Below, piece by piece: positions 27,464-35,008 of a stretch of 35,008 bases of DNA; within the stretch, counting starts at the first letter, position 1, and each line of letters begins with the position of its first letter. The translations under genes were made by a program, and so were the position numbers. The notes below the pieces were generated by a model that was not told where the DNA came from, searched no databases, and worked only from the letters and a program-made list of their open reading frames with translations. The stretch is from Verrucomicrobiota bacterium (GTDB lineage Bacteria > Verrucomicrobiota > Verrucomicrobiia > Limisphaerales > UBA11358), in NCBI GenBank assembly GCA_021324235.1, contig JAJPJM010000129.1:1-35008 (forward strand), in the 5' to 3' direction.

Positions 27464-28360
27464 TTATTTCGACGGATTTGCCCCTTTGACGCGCATTCGA
27501 ATCGAATAAAGCGACTCGCTCGCGGTGATGAACAGCGTCTGGCGATCTTTGCCTCCAAAACAGACGTTGGCCGTCCACGGTTCCTGCACATCGATGTGCT
27601 CAATCCGCTGACCGGTTTTGTCGAAAACGGTCACGCCATGACCGGTAATGTAAATGTCACCGTTCCGATCAATCGTCATTCCATCGGAACCCATTTTGCA
27701 AAAGAGCGTTTTGTTTGTGAGCGAGCCATCCGGCTGAATGTCATAACGCCACGTTTGTCCTGCGCCAATGTCCGAGACGAAAAGGGTTTTGCTATCCGGT
27801 GTGCCGGTGATGCCGTTGGGTTTCTTCAAATCCTCCGTCACCCGCGCCAGATTTTTCCGGTCGGATGAAAGATAAAAAACTTCCTGGCTGTCCAGAGCCA
27901 TCCGGTCGTGGTCCCACCAGGTGCGCCGGTAAAACGGGTCGGTGATATACATGGCCCCGTCGGGTGCGACCCAGACATCATTCGGGCCGTTGAGATATTT
28001 GCCCTTAAAATTCCCGACCAGCACCGTCACTTTTTTATCGGGCGCGATGGACCAAAGTTCATTGTGCTCGTCCGCGCAGGCGATCAAGTTGCCGCTGGCG
28101 TCAAAGTCCATGCCGTTGGCGTGGCCGGACGGCTGCAGAAACGTGGATAACTTTCCGTCGGTCGTCCATTCCATGATGCGATTGTTTGGCTGGTCCACAA
28201 AAAACACGTTGCCGTCCCGGTCGCAGGTCGGGCCCTCGGTGAAGGCAAAACTGCCGGCCAGTTTTTCAAGTTTCGCGCCGGGGGCGGTGACGTTTTGAGC
28301 GAACGTCGTCGCAACCCCAAGGCCAAGCCAAAGCAAGGAGAAGAGCAGGGCGCTTCGCAT
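27464..28360 (-). CDS. Secreted SMP-30/gluconolactonase/LRE-like protein
   Basis: Signal peptide MRSALLFSLLWLGLGVATTFAQ; FTEGPTCDRDGNVFFVDQPNNRIMEW, GANGMDFD-like and NGPNDVWVAPDGAMYITDP, KPNGITGTPDSKTLFVSD. Confidence 0.92.
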   Translation of the reverse strand: MRSALLFSLLWLGLGVATTFAQNVTAPGAKLEKLAGSFAFTEGPTCDRDGNVFFVDQPNNRIMEWTTDGKLSTFLQPSGHANGMDFDASGNLIACADEHNELWSIAPDKKVTVLVGNFKGKYLNGPNDVWVAPDGAMYITDPFYRRTWWDHDRMALDSQEVFYLSSDRKNLARVTEDLKKPNGITGTPDSKTLFVSDIGAGQTWRYDIQPDGSLTNKTLFCKMGSDGMTIDRNGDIYITGHGVTVFDKTGQRIEHIDVQEPWTANVCFGGKDRQTLFITASESLYSIRMRVKGANPSK

Positions 28361-28468
28361 AACCCGTGTACAGTCTGGGATGACGGTGAGGAAGAATCCA
28401 CTCAAAAAAACGTTCCTTGTTTTTCCGTGCCGCGTGGCACATTATGAGGAACGCTGATTTTTCGGCGC

Positions 28469-28918
28469 GTGAATATGCAACCGGGAACCAGAAAACTTCT
28501 GCGCTTTCTTGGCAATTGGGCCATCAACACGTTCGCGGTGTTGATCGCGGCCATCATCCTGCACGGTCACATCCGTTACGCAAACCCGACGGATCTCATT
28601 GTTGCCTCCCTGCTCCTGGGTATTCTCAATGCATTCGTCCGGCCGGTTTTAATGCTGCTGGCCCTGCCGCTGCTGATTTTTACCCTCGGTCTGTTTACCC
28701 TGGTCATCAACGCCCTGCTGCTTTACTTCGTGGGCGTGCTCATGGGTCCGTACTTTCAGGTGGACAGTTTCGGGTTTGCCTTTCTCGGCGCGCTCATCAT
28801 CAGCATCGTCTCGGTCGCGTTGAATGTTTTGACCGGTAGCGCGCGCGTTTCCGTTCAGCGGCGGCCGCCCCCGCCCAAAAACCCCCGCGACGATGATGGT
28901 CCGGTGATTGATGTGTGA
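28469..28918 (+). CDS. Phage holin superfamily IV-type / PF04020-like membrane protein
   Basis: About 4 TM segments; FVRPVLMLLALPLLIFTLGLFTLVINALLLYFVGVLMGPYFQVDSFGFAFLGALIISIVSVALN. Confidence 0.85.
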   Translation: MNMQPGTRKLLRFLGNWAINTFAVLIAAIILHGHIRYANPTDLIVASLLLGILNAFVRPVLMLLALPLLIFTLGLFTLVINALLLYFVGVLMGPYFQVDSFGFAFLGALIISIVSVALNVLTGSARVSVQRRPPPPKNPRDDDGPVIDV

Positions 28919-28944
28919 TGAATTTACGATTGGCGATTTACGAA

Positions 28945-29595
28945 TTACGAATTCAACTGTGATTCCGGTGTGTCGCGTAATTCGTATGCGGCATTCAGTG
29001 TTTTGATTCCACGCGCTTGAAATTCCCGTTCGAAATCCGTCAATAATTCCATCAATTCACCCGGGGTCTCAACCTTCTCAAACCCAGGCTTGGCGTCGAA
29101 TACGCCGGTCATTTGCTCGAAGTAATCCCGGTCGTCGGTACGCAAATAAACCATGCCTCCCGGCTCAAGCGCGTGGCGGATGATTTCGGCGAAGTGCGGG
29201 TTGACGAGCCGGTATTTGCGGTGTTTTTTTTTCGGCCAGGGGTCTGGAAAATAGACGTGCAGGACCGACACCGAATGGGGAGCGAGCAGATATTCCAGAA
29301 AATAGGATGATTCGATGCGCACGCCGCGCAGGTTCGTCAATCGCGCCCGCCGGCCCTTGCGATCCAATTTGCGCAAACGGCCGAGCAACCGTTCGACGCC
29401 AATGAAATTTCGTTCCGGATGCCGCCGGGCATACTCGACGAGAAACGAAGCGTCGCCGCAGCCAAGCTCCACCTCCAGCGGCTGTGATTTCGCGAAAAGA
29501 CGTCTCAAATCCAGTCGTTCGACAATGGACGGCAAATCGTAAATCAGGCTGGTGACCGGAACTTCGGACGGCGGCATGTCACAGGTTAATTGCAA
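28945..29595 (-). CDS. trmB: tRNA (guanine-N7-)-methyltransferase
   Basis: LEVELGCGDASFLVEYARRHPERNFIGVE, VYFPDPWPKKKHRKYRLVNPHFAEII, LRTDDRDYFEQM, FEREFQARG. Confidence 0.95.
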   Translation of the reverse strand: MQLTCDMPPSEVPVTSLIYDLPSIVERLDLRRLFAKSQPLEVELGCGDASFLVEYARRHPERNFIGVERLLGRLRKLDRKGRRARLTNLRGVRIESSYFLEYLLAPHSVSVLHVYFPDPWPKKKHRKYRLVNPHFAEIIRHALEPGGMVYLRTDDRDYFEQMTGVFDAKPGFEKVETPGELMELLTDFEREFQARGIKTLNAAYELRDTPESQLNS

Positions 29596-29764
29596 CCATG
29601 GCTGCGGGTCAATGGAGACGGGTTCGTCCGTGACTTTTTAACGGCCACAATCCGTTTTCACCCAAATCGCGACCGGGATCTTGACAAGCCTGTATCATTG
29701 GCACGTGGAATACAGACGGGGTTGTCCCTGGTCGGGCACGCACCGGGGGGTCCGAGAATGATTA

Positions 29765-31327
29765 ATGAAGATTAAAGACGCATCCCGAATTGACCGTGTT
29801 CACCGGCGGCGCGTCACCATGTTTTTTGCGGGGATGATGGCGTGGGGATTCGTGGCCACCGGCGGTGCGACCCCGCACGCCATGTCCGCCGAACCGTTAT
29901 TGAGTTGGGGTGATCAAGGAGACGGCACCTATCGGAATCCCATTCTTCCGGCGGATTATTCGGACCCGGATGCCATCCGGGTCGGAAATGATTTTTATCT
30001 GGTCGCGTCGGATTTTCATTTCGTGGGTATGCAGGTGTTGCATTCGCGCGATCTGGTGAATTGGGAGGTCTTGGGGCAGGTGTTCGACCGGCTGAGCATG
30101 TCACCGAAGTACGACGAGATGACCGGCTATGCCCAGGGGACCTGGGCGCCGACACTGCGTTATCACAATGGCACATATTATGTTTTTGTTTGCACGCCAT
30201 TCGAAGGTTTATTCATGTGGCGTGCGAAAAATCCGGCCGGCCCATGGTCGAAAACGGTGACGGTCAAGGCGGTGGAACGCTGGGAAGATCCCTGCCCGTT
30301 TTGGGACGATGATGGCAAGGCTTATCTGATTCACAGTCTCAAAGGCGCCGGACCATTGATCCTCAATCGAATGAGTCCGGATGGCACGCGGTTGCTGGAT
30401 GACGGCGTGGAAATTTATCATGGCCCGACGGCGGAAGGCCCGAAACTTTTCAAACGGAGCGGCTGGTATTATATTTCGCTTCCCGAAGGCGGCGTCGGCA
30501 CGGGCGGCCAGACCGTGCTCCGCTCAAAAAACATCTATGGTCCCTACGAGCGGCGCGTGGTGTTGCCGGATGGCAGCCCGCATCAAGGCGCATTGGTGGA
30601 ACTCCCCAACGGCGAGTGGTGGTTTCTGTGTTTAAAATCGAGTGGTTTCCTTGGCCGCATCACGTATCTCATGCCCGTCACGTGGGGTACCGATGACTGG
30701 CCGGTATTCGGCGACCACGGTCATTCGGTGGACCAATGGAAGAAACCAAACGTTGGGGGTGTTTTTCCCATTCACCATCCGCAAAGAAGCGATGATTTCA
30801 ATGTTCCGGGGCTGTCTCCCATCTGGCAGTGGAACCAAAACCCGGTGAATGATGCCTGGTCGTTGACGGCGCGACCGGGTTGGCTGCGGCTGCAAGCCCG
30901 GCCCGCGACGGGACTGTCCAAGGCGCACAACAGTCTGACCGAAAAATTGTGGGGACAGTCCGGCGTCATTGACACAAAGCTTGATGTTGGCGCCATGGCG
31001 GAGGGCCAACGCTGCGGATTTGCTTTCATGAGCGGTGACGAATTTGATTGGGTTGGCATAACGCAAAGCAACGGTATGCGTCGAATCAGTTGGGATGGTG
31101 GCGAAGGTCCGGTGTTGAACGGCAAACGGGTGTGGTTGCGCGGCACGTACCATGGAAAAGAAGCCCTATTGCTGTACAGCACGGATGGCGGGCATTTCAT
31201 CGACACCGGGCTGGTGGTGGAATTGAAATTTGGCAAATGGAAAGGCGCCCGGCTGGCGCTATTTTGCTATGGCTCCAATGGCGGAGTCGCTGATGTGGAT
31301 TTCGTCAAATACAACCTAGGAAAATAA
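29765..31327 (+). CDS. Secreted glycoside hydrolase family 43 protein (beta-xylosidase/arabinofuranosidase type)
   Basis: NPILPADYSDPDAIRVGNDFYLVASDFHFVGMQVLHSRDLVNWE, GTWAPTLRYHNGTYYVFV, WEDPCPFWDDDGKAYLIHS, AEGPKLFKRSGWYYI; C-terminal sandwich domain. Confidence 0.94.
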   Translation: MKIKDASRIDRVHRRRVTMFFAGMMAWGFVATGGATPHAMSAEPLLSWGDQGDGTYRNPILPADYSDPDAIRVGNDFYLVASDFHFVGMQVLHSRDLVNWEVLGQVFDRLSMSPKYDEMTGYAQGTWAPTLRYHNGTYYVFVCTPFEGLFMWRAKNPAGPWSKTVTVKAVERWEDPCPFWDDDGKAYLIHSLKGAGPLILNRMSPDGTRLLDDGVEIYHGPTAEGPKLFKRSGWYYISLPEGGVGTGGQTVLRSKNIYGPYERRVVLPDGSPHQGALVELPNGEWWFLCLKSSGFLGRITYLMPVTWGTDDWPVFGDHGHSVDQWKKPNVGGVFPIHHPQRSDDFNVPGLSPIWQWNQNPVNDAWSLTARPGWLRLQARPATGLSKAHNSLTEKLWGQSGVIDTKLDVGAMAEGQRCGFAFMSGDEFDWVGITQSNGMRRISWDGGEGPVLNGKRVWLRGTYHGKEALLLYSTDGGHFIDTGLVVELKFGKWKGARLALFCYGSNGGVADVDFVKYNLGK

Positions 31328-31394
31328 CGCCTATCAGCAGCAACCGACAGAACGGGCCGATTCAATTTCCCATGCGGCGGCGGCAAGAAAATAC

Positions 31395-32225
31395 TCACCA
31401 ATTGTGACTATCTCCATGGCCGTCACCATGATTATCGTCATGGCCATGGTTATCATCGTGATCGTGATCGTGGTCATGATCGTGGTGGTGGCCCTTGACC
31501 GGAGATACATCGTGATCGTGATCCCCGTCGGAATCGCTTCCGCAAAAGCCGTTCCCGTCCTTGCCGAGTTTATCCGCATTGTCACGCACGGTCTGAATGT
31601 CCTGATTAAAACTCTTGAGATTGGCCGAAGCGGTTGCCGCCACCTGACCGGTGGCCGGGTTAAAAGAAAACCCGGCGGGAACCTGGGTGCTGACCGGACT
31701 GCCTTGATGGGAGGAATTGACGGCCACCTCGCCTCGCATGCAGGTAACGGCCCCGGCGGAAGTAACGAGATATTCCGTGCCCCGGATGGTCGCGGATCCG
31801 TTTGGCGTTGCGATGGTAAAGGTGGAAGGTTTGGCCAGTTTGTATTGCGAACCAACAAGGCTGCCGGAAAGGAGGTTCAAACGCGTGTCGATGACGACAT
31901 TTTCCTCGGCCACCACTTCATCCATCCGGGCCAATTCAAGCAATGAGTCCGGCCGCAGGCGGAGCACGGTGCCGCTGTAGGCGAACTCCAGATCAGTGAT
32001 GGAATCCGGTCCGGTTTTCAGTTCAGCGCCTTTTGACAAAACCATGCCGGGCTTGAGATCAACCCACGTTGAATGATCGGTCGAATACGTCGCGGTGCCG
32101 TGGACGGACATGATTTGAAGCTCTCCGGACTGGACATCGGAGGAAATGGCGGGAAGACAAGTGGCTCCCAATAGTGCAAAGGCCCAAAAAAATGACCGCC
32201 TCGGCACGTCCAACGCGTTTCTCAT
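31395..32225 (-). CDS. FecR-domain secreted protein with His/Asp-rich C-terminal tail
   Basis: Signal peptide; VDLKPGMVLSKGAELKTGPDSITDLEFAYSGTVLRLRPDSLLEL, FTIATPNGSATIRGTEYLVTSAGAVTCMRGEVAV; tail DSDGDHDHDVSPVKGHHHDHDHDHDHDDNHGHDDNHGDGHGDSHNW. Confidence 0.9.
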   Translation of the reverse strand: MRNALDVPRRSFFWAFALLGATCLPAISSDVQSGELQIMSVHGTATYSTDHSTWVDLKPGMVLSKGAELKTGPDSITDLEFAYSGTVLRLRPDSLLELARMDEVVAEENVVIDTRLNLLSGSLVGSQYKLAKPSTFTIATPNGSATIRGTEYLVTSAGAVTCMRGEVAVNSSHQGSPVSTQVPAGFSFNPATGQVAATASANLKSFNQDIQTVRDNADKLGKDGNGFCGSDSDGDHDHDVSPVKGHHHDHDHDHDHDDNHGHDDNHGDGHGDSHNW

Positions 32226-32424
32226 AACACCCTTTCGGCTGCTGTCCACCGGAATATTGGAATCTATTCACTTATGCACACTATTCGCCGATAAAATCAA
32301 GGAAAATCCGGAAAAGTTATTCACACGGGGCGCGGGGAGTGGTTGAACCAAAGGCTGAATCGCTTTTTGCCGTTAAAGCGCCGATGGATTGATGGGAAAT
32401 GGTTTTACAAAAGACCGCGGATGG

Positions 32425-32444
32425 ACCGCCGGGATGTCGGCGGT
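32425..32444 (-). terminator. Weak hairpin downstream of the glycosyltransferase gene
   Basis: ACCGCCG/CGGCGGT 7-bp stem with 6-nt loop; only a short T-run further downstream. Confidence 0.25.
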
Positions 32445-32449
32445 TTGGT

Positions 32450-33622
32450 TTACCGTTCCGCAATCAAGGTTCCGTCGCGATGCAGTTTCATCCGTTGTCC
32501 GCGCCACTCGACCGTGCGGCCCAGAAACGCACCCAGCCAAAGCACCACTTGAAGCAAGTCTTTGACCGGTACGAGCCACCACGGCGAAACCAAATCACGT
32601 TCCGGCGAGAACCGGCGTTGTAAATTTTGCGCGAGAGCAATCCGGATGACCAGACAAGCGGCGGCTGTCAGCGGATCACAAAGGGTATGCCCGGGGAAAA
32701 ACGATGCGACCAACAAAAACAGCGGCCAGAACGTGGCGTTGGCCAGGATGCTTAAAAAATAGGGCAGGGGCCGGCAAACGCGGATCGTACGGGCCCAGCG
32801 GAGCTGGTGCTGCCAGACATCGCGCCAGTTCATCGGCGCGTCCCAGCATTCCACCACGACCGGGCAAAGGGCGAGGCGATGGCCCTTTTCGGCGAGGCGA
32901 TGACCCAGTTGGTAATCGTCGGCAAGGCAATTTACCAGGGAATTGAAACCGCCGATTTCGGCCAATGCCCGGCGGCGTATCAACATGGCTGCGCCAAGGG
33001 CAAAGTCGAGCGGCTTGAGGCTGATGGCCTGTAGCACCTGGCTCCAAAAATCGGCATTGACGGCGATGGCCTCCCAGCGCATGGCCGACGTTGCCGGGTT
33101 GGCCAGACGGTAAAAACAATTCACGAGCGCGATCCGGTTATCGCGCAACGGGGCAACCGCGTTGACGAGGAAATCCGGCGGCACCCGTACATCCGCGTCG
33201 CTGATGAGAATGAATTCATGCTTCACCAGGCGTTCCAACTGGGTGAGCGTGGAAATTTTGCCGTTCGTCCCAAGCGGTTTGCCGCAAACAACCAGTTGCG
33301 CGTCGCGTCCGGGATTGGTTTCGATGAGTTCGCGGACCATGGGACACACCGGGTCGTTGGCGTCGGCGACGCCGAAGAGGATTTGTGTCGGCCCGGCATA
33401 ATCCTGGTGGAACCAGCTGTGCAGTGAGGCGGCGGTGGTGGCATCAACACCTTTGAGGGGTTTGAGCAGGGTGATGGCGGGCACAAAGGACGGGTCGGTG
33501 ATGCGTTGGTGGAGGGGAAATCGCCGGGCGGCCAGCCATTGCCAGAGCGCGAGCGCGAGGCTGAGGAGGGCCAGCGCGGCGGGAATTGCGTTGGGGAAAT
33601 TCACCAGAGGGGCAGCGGGCAA
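32450..33622 (-). CDS. Family 2/21 glycosyltransferase, ceramide-glucosyltransferase/HpnI-like
   Basis: ITLLKPLKGVDATTAASLHSWFHQDYAGPTQILFGVADANDP, ISDADVRVPPDFLVNAV, FALGAAMLIRRRALAEIGGF, LADDYQLGHRLAEKGHRLAL, HQLRWARTIRVCRP. Confidence 0.9.
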   Translation of the reverse strand: MPAAPLVNFPNAIPAALALLSLALALWQWLAARRFPLHQRITDPSFVPAITLLKPLKGVDATTAASLHSWFHQDYAGPTQILFGVADANDPVCPMVRELIETNPGRDAQLVVCGKPLGTNGKISTLTQLERLVKHEFILISDADVRVPPDFLVNAVAPLRDNRIALVNCFYRLANPATSAMRWEAIAVNADFWSQVLQAISLKPLDFALGAAMLIRRRALAEIGGFNSLVNCLADDYQLGHRLAEKGHRLALCPVVVECWDAPMNWRDVWQHQLRWARTIRVCRPLPYFLSILANATFWPLFLLVASFFPGHTLCDPLTAAACLVIRIALAQNLQRRFSPERDLVSPWWLVPVKDLLQVVLWLGAFLGRTVEWRGQRMKLHRDGTLIAER

Positions 33623-33625
33623 GAC

Positions 33626-35008
33626 TCAGGCGGTGATCTCAACCGGCTTGGCCTCAATCCGCTCGTCCAGGACCAGCACGCCGTGCGGTGGAATATCGTA
33701 GTTGCCGGAAAACGTATTGCCCGTGAGGAAATCGTGCATCGGTTTGTAGAACTGGATGCGGACAGGGGAGTTCTGATGGTTGATCAGGAAATAAATGCGC
33801 ATGCCTTCCTTTTCCCGCATGCTGACTTCAACGTTTTCAGGAACCTTCAGCAGCGGTTGCAGCCCGCACATTTGGCGCAGCCAGACGACGAGGTCGTGAT
33901 ACAAATGCTGGTGGCTCATGGTGCCGAGGTAAACAGCCCGGCCCAGGCCGAAGGTGTTCATCGTCAAGGCCGGCCGGCCGGCATAAAAATCCTTCGCGTA
34001 AGTGGCCAGCACCTGACAACCCTTCGGCTCGATAATGTCACACCAAAGCCGGGCGGGGTGGACATGGCTGGTGGGAAACGCGCCTTTGAACGTGAGATGG
34101 TTTTCTTCGCCGGGCGGGATGGGATCAAATTCCAAAACCTCCAGCCCGAACAAATCGGTCAAGTCATTCGGATAACCGGTATCGGGCGCGATGCTGTGTT
34201 CATTGACGAGGCCGGTGTTGAACGTGCTGACGAGCGTGCCGCCATTTTGGACGTACAGTTTGAGGCGATCGGCCTCGCCGGCGGCCAGCAGGTGCAGGGA
34301 CGGCGCAAAAACAATTTTGTATTGGGACAGGTCTTCAGTCGGGCGCGCGAAATTCACCGGGATATTGCGATCGTGAAGTGCGTTATAAATCAGCTGGATG
34401 TGCTCGCGCAGGTTGAAAAATTTACTGGGCTGCATCGGTTGTTGCAGCGTCCAATCGTTGTCGTGGGTGTAAAGAATGCAGGTCTGCGCGACGACTTTCG
34501 TATCCTTGAGCGCGGGCGCGAGCAGCTTCAATTCTTCGCCGATCTGGCTGATTTCCTTGAAGACGCGGTTGTTGCCTTCGAGGTGATGCGACAGGACGGC
34601 GCCGTAAAATTTTTCGTTGCCGATGCGCGGCTGGCGCCAGCGATAGTAAAGCACGCCGCACGCGCCGCGGGAAATAAGTTGATACGTGAACAGGCGGATG
34701 ATTCCGGGCCGCACCAGCGAGTTGACGTCCTGCCAGTTGACCTGGCCCACTTTTTGTTCAATCACCCAGAAGCCGCAATCGCCATCGGGCGTTTTGATGC
34801 CGGTTTTTTTGAGCGACCGCAGCATGTCGATCTCGCAGGCCGTTTCCGACGGCTTCGTCTTGATGGCCGCAGTGCTTTCAATCGAGACGAAATCAAGGAC
34901 GCCGGCCAGGTCGAAGTGGTCGAAACGATGGCGCAAAGCCCGGAGATTGGTGGTGACCGGCCGGTCGGGTGAAATCGTCCGCAGCATGTCCGCCTGCATC
35001 TGCACGAA
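33626..35008 (-). CDS. Beta-galactosidase, GH42-like, N-terminus beyond the window
   Basis: VTTNLRALRHRFDHFDLAGVLDFVSIE, FWVIEQKVGQVNWQDVNSLVRPGIIRLFTYQLISRGACGVLYYRWRQPRIGNEKFYGAVLSHHLEGNNRVFKEISQIGEELK, trimerisation-like domain. Confidence 0.88.
   Translation of the reverse strand, partial: FVQMQADMLRTISPDRPVTTNLRALRHRFDHFDLAGVLDFVSIESTAAIKTKPSETACEIDMLRSLKKTGIKTPDGDCGFWVIEQKVGQVNWQDVNSLVRPGIIRLFTYQLISRGACGVLYYRWRQPRIGNEKFYGAVLSHHLEGNNRVFKEISQIGEELKLLAPALKDTKVVAQTCILYTHDNDWTLQQPMQPSKFFNLREHIQLIYNALHDRNIPVNFARPTEDLSQYKIVFAPSLHLLAAGEADRLKLYVQNGGTLVSTFNTGLVNEHSIAPDTGYPNDLTDLFGLEVLEFDPIPPGEENHLTFKGAFPTSHVHPARLWCDIIEPKGCQVLATYAKDFYAGRPALTMNTFGLGRAVYLGTMSHQHLYHDLVVWLRQMCGLQPLLKVPENVEVSMREKEGMRIYFLINHQNSPVRIQFYKPMHDFLTGNTFSGNYDIPPHGVLVLDERIEAKPVEITA

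Noticed and set aside
31404-31946. Plus-strand ORF with a very hydrophobic N-terminus (MTISMAVTMIIVMAMVIIVIVIVVMIVVVALD)
   Set aside because: Antisense of the His/Asp repeat tail of the FecR protein; GAT/CAC codons read backwards give Ile/Val/Met. Artefact.
32272-32325. Possible replication origin from DnaA-box-like sequences
   Set aside because: Only two boxes, no dnaA/dnaN/gidA nearby and no clear AT-rich unwinding region; kept only as a low-interest regulatory motif.
33506-34972. 488-aa plus-strand ORF
   Set aside because: Antisense to the GH42-like gene, which has clear family motifs.
1-35008. CRISPR array, rRNA operon, intact tRNA, complete IS element or prophage
   Set aside because: No regularly spaced repeats, rRNA signatures, complete tRNA cloverleaf, intact transposase or phage structural genes seen on either strand; the holin-family protein at 28469 is a common chromosomal membrane protein.

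Overview
35-kb window, probably from a Verrucomicrobiota-like genome (inference from protein style, not searched). About 30 genes are recognisable. Housekeeping genes: trmL, truA, ruvX, thyA, folA, rpsA, uvrB, trmB. Acetyl-phosphate metabolism: a 5'-complete but truncated phosphoketolase, ackA and a HAD hydrolase. Signalling: a PAS hybrid histidine kinase, a CHASE2 Ser/Thr kinase split into two ORFs, an ECF-type sigma factor, and two FecR-domain proteins (one a FecR-TPR-outer-membrane-barrel fusion, one with a His/Asp tail). Carbohydrate and surface genes: GH43, GH42-like, esterase, SMP-30, MFS transporter, GT2/GT21. Main points for follow-up: (1) a probable chimeric or recombination junction at about 629-638, where an unrelated truncated gene replaces the phosphoketolase C-terminus; (2) the 6.4-14.0 kb cassette of split CHASE2 kinase, Ig-like secreted protein, FecR-TPR-barrel and ECF sigma, the best candidate for an undescribed envelope-signalling system; (3) a 59-bp double-hairpin element at 17882-17940; (4) several degenerate intergenic repeats around the housekeeping genes, one of which appears to supply the TruA C-terminal tail; (5) a 5' half of a tRNA and other possible mobile-element debris at 4.0-4.7 kb. 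All calls come from reading the sequence; no searches were run.
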